DNA of 64,000 nucleotides from Synchiropus splendidus. Taxonomy: Eukaryota; Chordata; Actinopteri; Syngnathiformes; Callionymidae. Under the pieces are notes generated by a model. The model saw only the letters and a program-made list of their open reading frames with translations, was not told where the DNA came from and did not search any database. Position numbers and translations under genes: made by a program. Each line of letters opens with the position of its first letter. Position 1 is the first letter of the stretch. Where the stretch lies: contig NC_071335.1 in NCBI RefSeq assembly GCF_027744825.2, forward strand, positions 13,467,501-13,531,500, in the 5' to 3' direction. Below are positions 62,069 to 64,000 of this stretch, in pieces.

Positions 62069-63833
62069 ATGTCGACGGCAAGCGGAAGCCCAGAAAGAGA
62101 GGGTTCTGGTGGGGCTCCTTCCCAGCTGGACTGCCCCTCTTCACCTGGCATGGACCCAGACCCTTTGTCAACAGGAAGCCCAGTGCTGAGTCCAGACTCA
62201 TCCTCCCATGATGCAGTGCTGTCAGCACCGGCAGTCTCACCAGCCGACTCGGAGAACCTCAGTCCAGACGAGTTGGAACTACTGGCCAAACTGGAGGAGC
62301 AGAACAGGTATAATTTGTGTTTTGCTAGTGGATTGAAAATTTTTTTACATTCAAGGAGAATCTGTACTGTTAACCCTGACTAACATCAGCATGCTTGAGT
62401 GAGCCAAAAATGATATGTTGATGATGGAGATGGTTTTTACTGTTTCATTTTGGTGTGTAATTCTGAATTATGATAATTAAAATGAGTTAAACCACCTTCG
62501 CCTTAAGCTTAAGTCCACCAGTTGAAGGTGAATTTGCACGCTATCATGCTGTCCCAGGTTGCTGGAGGCCGACTCCAAGTCCATGCGCTCGATGACTGGG
62601 TCCAGGCGAAACAGCGGTTCCTCGCTGGTGTCAAGCTCCTCGGCCTCCTCTAACCTGTCACACCTTGAGGAGGATACCTGGATCCTCTGGGGCCGCATTG
62701 TCAATGAATGGGAGGAGTGGAGACGCAAGAAAGACAAGCTTTTAAAGGTATGAAACGCATGACCGTGGAGGCTAGGATCTCATGAATGCTAACACTGGTA
62801 CCTTGTGTGTGCGTGACAATGATAGTGAAGAAATTCGGTTTGTTGTCATGCTGTCTAACAGTCCAGGGAACTAGGTTAGATGAGAAAATCTGCCTCATTG
62901 TTCCGCCTTAAACCCACGTGTCAGTTTTGTAAGCCATTTATCCCTCAAACACAAATTGCACTCGGCTTCACCACACTCCGGGTGTTTTGTAAATGGATTT
63001 GAACGTTCTTATTTGCACAGAACTTGTTCCACTGTTACCGCAATAAATACATTAAATAGTGTAAAACAGGTCAATTTGAAAGACCTTGGATGACTGCATA
63101 GATTGCCTTTATTCATGTGGTAATGACTTGACTTGATCAATTTCCCTGCCTCATGGTGTTAAAAATCTGTGTGCCATTGTCATGCTCATCCTATTATTCA
63201 TGTCTCACATCAATAACAGCAGGTTAATGGCCTTCACTTCTTCCTACACCACAGTACTGACATCCTCATACGCACTCTTGGCACATCCTGTATTGATTTT
63301 CAACTCTTCCTCTTTGATGTGGAACTCATGTCCACCCATACACTGTGGCTTAACCAAGTCACTTCCTCCTACTGTCAGCAGTTACTCCTAAGATTCTTCG
63401 GCTTATAACCACATCCCATAATACTAAACTGCTGCAAATCAACATTCCGATCTGTGTTATCTTCATCCACTCATTGATTGATCACTTAGGAGTCAAGTCC
63501 AGCCTCCCAGCCGTTTGAAAGCAGGCATCATACCATGATACCGATATTGAGCAAACAAAACATGGAAGAAGTTGTAGTGAGTAAACGTTGTTGTCTACTG
63601 TTATACAGGAGTTGATCAGGAAAGGTATCCCCCATCACTTCCGTGCCATCGTCTGGCAGCTGCTGGGAAATGCTACCGACATGCCGGTGAAGAACCAGTA
63701 CTCCGAGCTGCTGAAAATGTCGTCACCGTGCGAGAAACTCATCCGCCGAGACATCGCACGCACCTACCCCGAGCACGAGTTCTTCAAAGGACAGGACAGC
63801 CTCGGACAGGAAGTGCTTTTCAATGTCATGAAG
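62069..63833 (+). CDS. evi5l: EVI5-like TBC-domain Rab GTPase-activating protein, N-terminal part (gene runs off the window)
   Basis: Coding exons are 62069-62307, 62558-62747 and 63609-63833, with phases 2, 0 and 0 and clean GT-AG borders; 218 residues are visible. The N-terminus (1-62) is Ser/Pro-rich. It is followed by the EVI5/EVI5L signature LSPDELELLAKLEEQNR, then RRNSGSSLVSSSSASSNLSH and EEDTWILWGRIVNEWEEW. The TBC domain begins near residue 144 (IRKGIPHHFRAIVWQLL). The IxxDxxR motif IRRDIARTYP is present at 188-197, so the catalytic arginine finger is R194. The YxQ glutamine finger and the coiled coil must lie beyond the window. EVI5L rather than EVI5 is indicated by WRRKKDKLLKELIRKG and by NATDMPVKNQY, which are closer to human EVI5L. 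EVI5L is a cytosolic Rab GAP, reported to act on Rab23 and Rab10 in ciliogenesis and trafficking. The start at 62069 has a good context (ACC before ATG) and lies in the second exon; human EVI5L starts a little later, so the extra N-terminal residues are less certain. Confidence 0.93.
62308..62557 (+). other. evi5l: evi5l intron 2
   Basis: A short 250-nt intron between the donor GTATAA (62308) and the acceptor TGTCCCAG. It splits the arginine codon of LEEQNR (phase 2). No other feature seen. Confidence 0.8.
62748..63608 (+). other. evi5l: evi5l intron 3
   Basis: Phase-0 intron, with the donor GTATGA after KLLK and the acceptor TTATACAG before ELIRKG. It is AT-rich with no further recognisable feature. 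The next intron starts at 63834 (GTGAGT) and continues past the window edge. Confidence 0.8.
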
Positions 63834-64000
63834 GTGAGTCCAGGATGATGTTTGTCTATAGTGTTTAGGTGGTAGTTACACTTGCAGCAACCCGAGAAAA
63901 TATTATATTACTACGGGTGAGATTCGATAAAAAAATAATCTAGTTCATTAGAGAATTTGTGATAATTTATCTCTATTCATCGCTGTTTAATGGTGGAAGA

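Noticed and set aside
1..64000. CRISPR arrays, operons or prokaryotic mobile elements
   Set aside because: None present; spliced vertebrate genes and eukaryotic transposons show this is nuclear fish DNA.

Overview
The window is vertebrate nuclear DNA, almost certainly from a ray-finned (teleost) fish. Three things point there: spliced genes with GT-AG introns that match vertebrate CCN1 and EVI5L; many small non-autonomous DNA transposons, a retrotransposon LTR family and CA/TG microsatellites of teleost type; and a CCN1-like gene that differs from tetrapod CCN1 in its hinge. There is no prokaryotic operon structure, CRISPR array or rRNA/tRNA gene. Almost all of the open reading frames outside the two genes are short chance ORFs.

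Layout: positions 1 to about 49.4 kb form a gene-poor, repeat-rich intergenic region. In it I can delimit a hAT-like MITE (613-834), a long-TIR element with a 6-bp target duplication (8203-8679), a SINE-like copy (15816-16035), two related small TIR elements (18789-18950 and 25125-25304), a hAT element with an 8-bp duplication (25814-26460), a TA-flanked MITE (27764-28058), three near-identical TA-flanked elements (30488-31198, 36777-37468, 48212-48903) and two solo LTRs of one family (41650-42155 with a perfect 5-bp duplication; 48937-49436 inverted). I recognise no convincing gene here; one possible signal-peptide exon (2279-2406) is listed as a lead only.

From 49.6 to 55.1 kb lies a complete six-exon, plus-strand CCN-family gene (CCN1/CYR61-like, 377 codons). 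It has a TATA box, a short leader with three interlocking upstream ORFs, and a 3' UTR of about 1 kb. All four CCN modules (IGFBP, VWC, TSP1, CT) are intact, with 12, 10, 6 and 10 cysteines. A CpG-rich promoter at 55.57-56.09 kb then starts a second plus-strand gene, evi5l (a TBC-domain Rab GAP). It has a non-coding first exon, an intron of 5.8 kb, and three coding exons up to 63,833 (218 codons, including the arginine finger of the TBC domain). The gene runs off the right edge.

The two genes are adjacent in tandem but have no evident shared pathway: one encodes a secreted matricellular signalling protein, the other a cytosolic Rab GAP. The points most worth following up are the overlapping uORF chain at the CCN start codon, the extra hinge intron of the CCN gene, the transposon/LTR cluster only 300 bp upstream of its TATA box, and the element families. 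I did not find a novel multi-gene system in this window.
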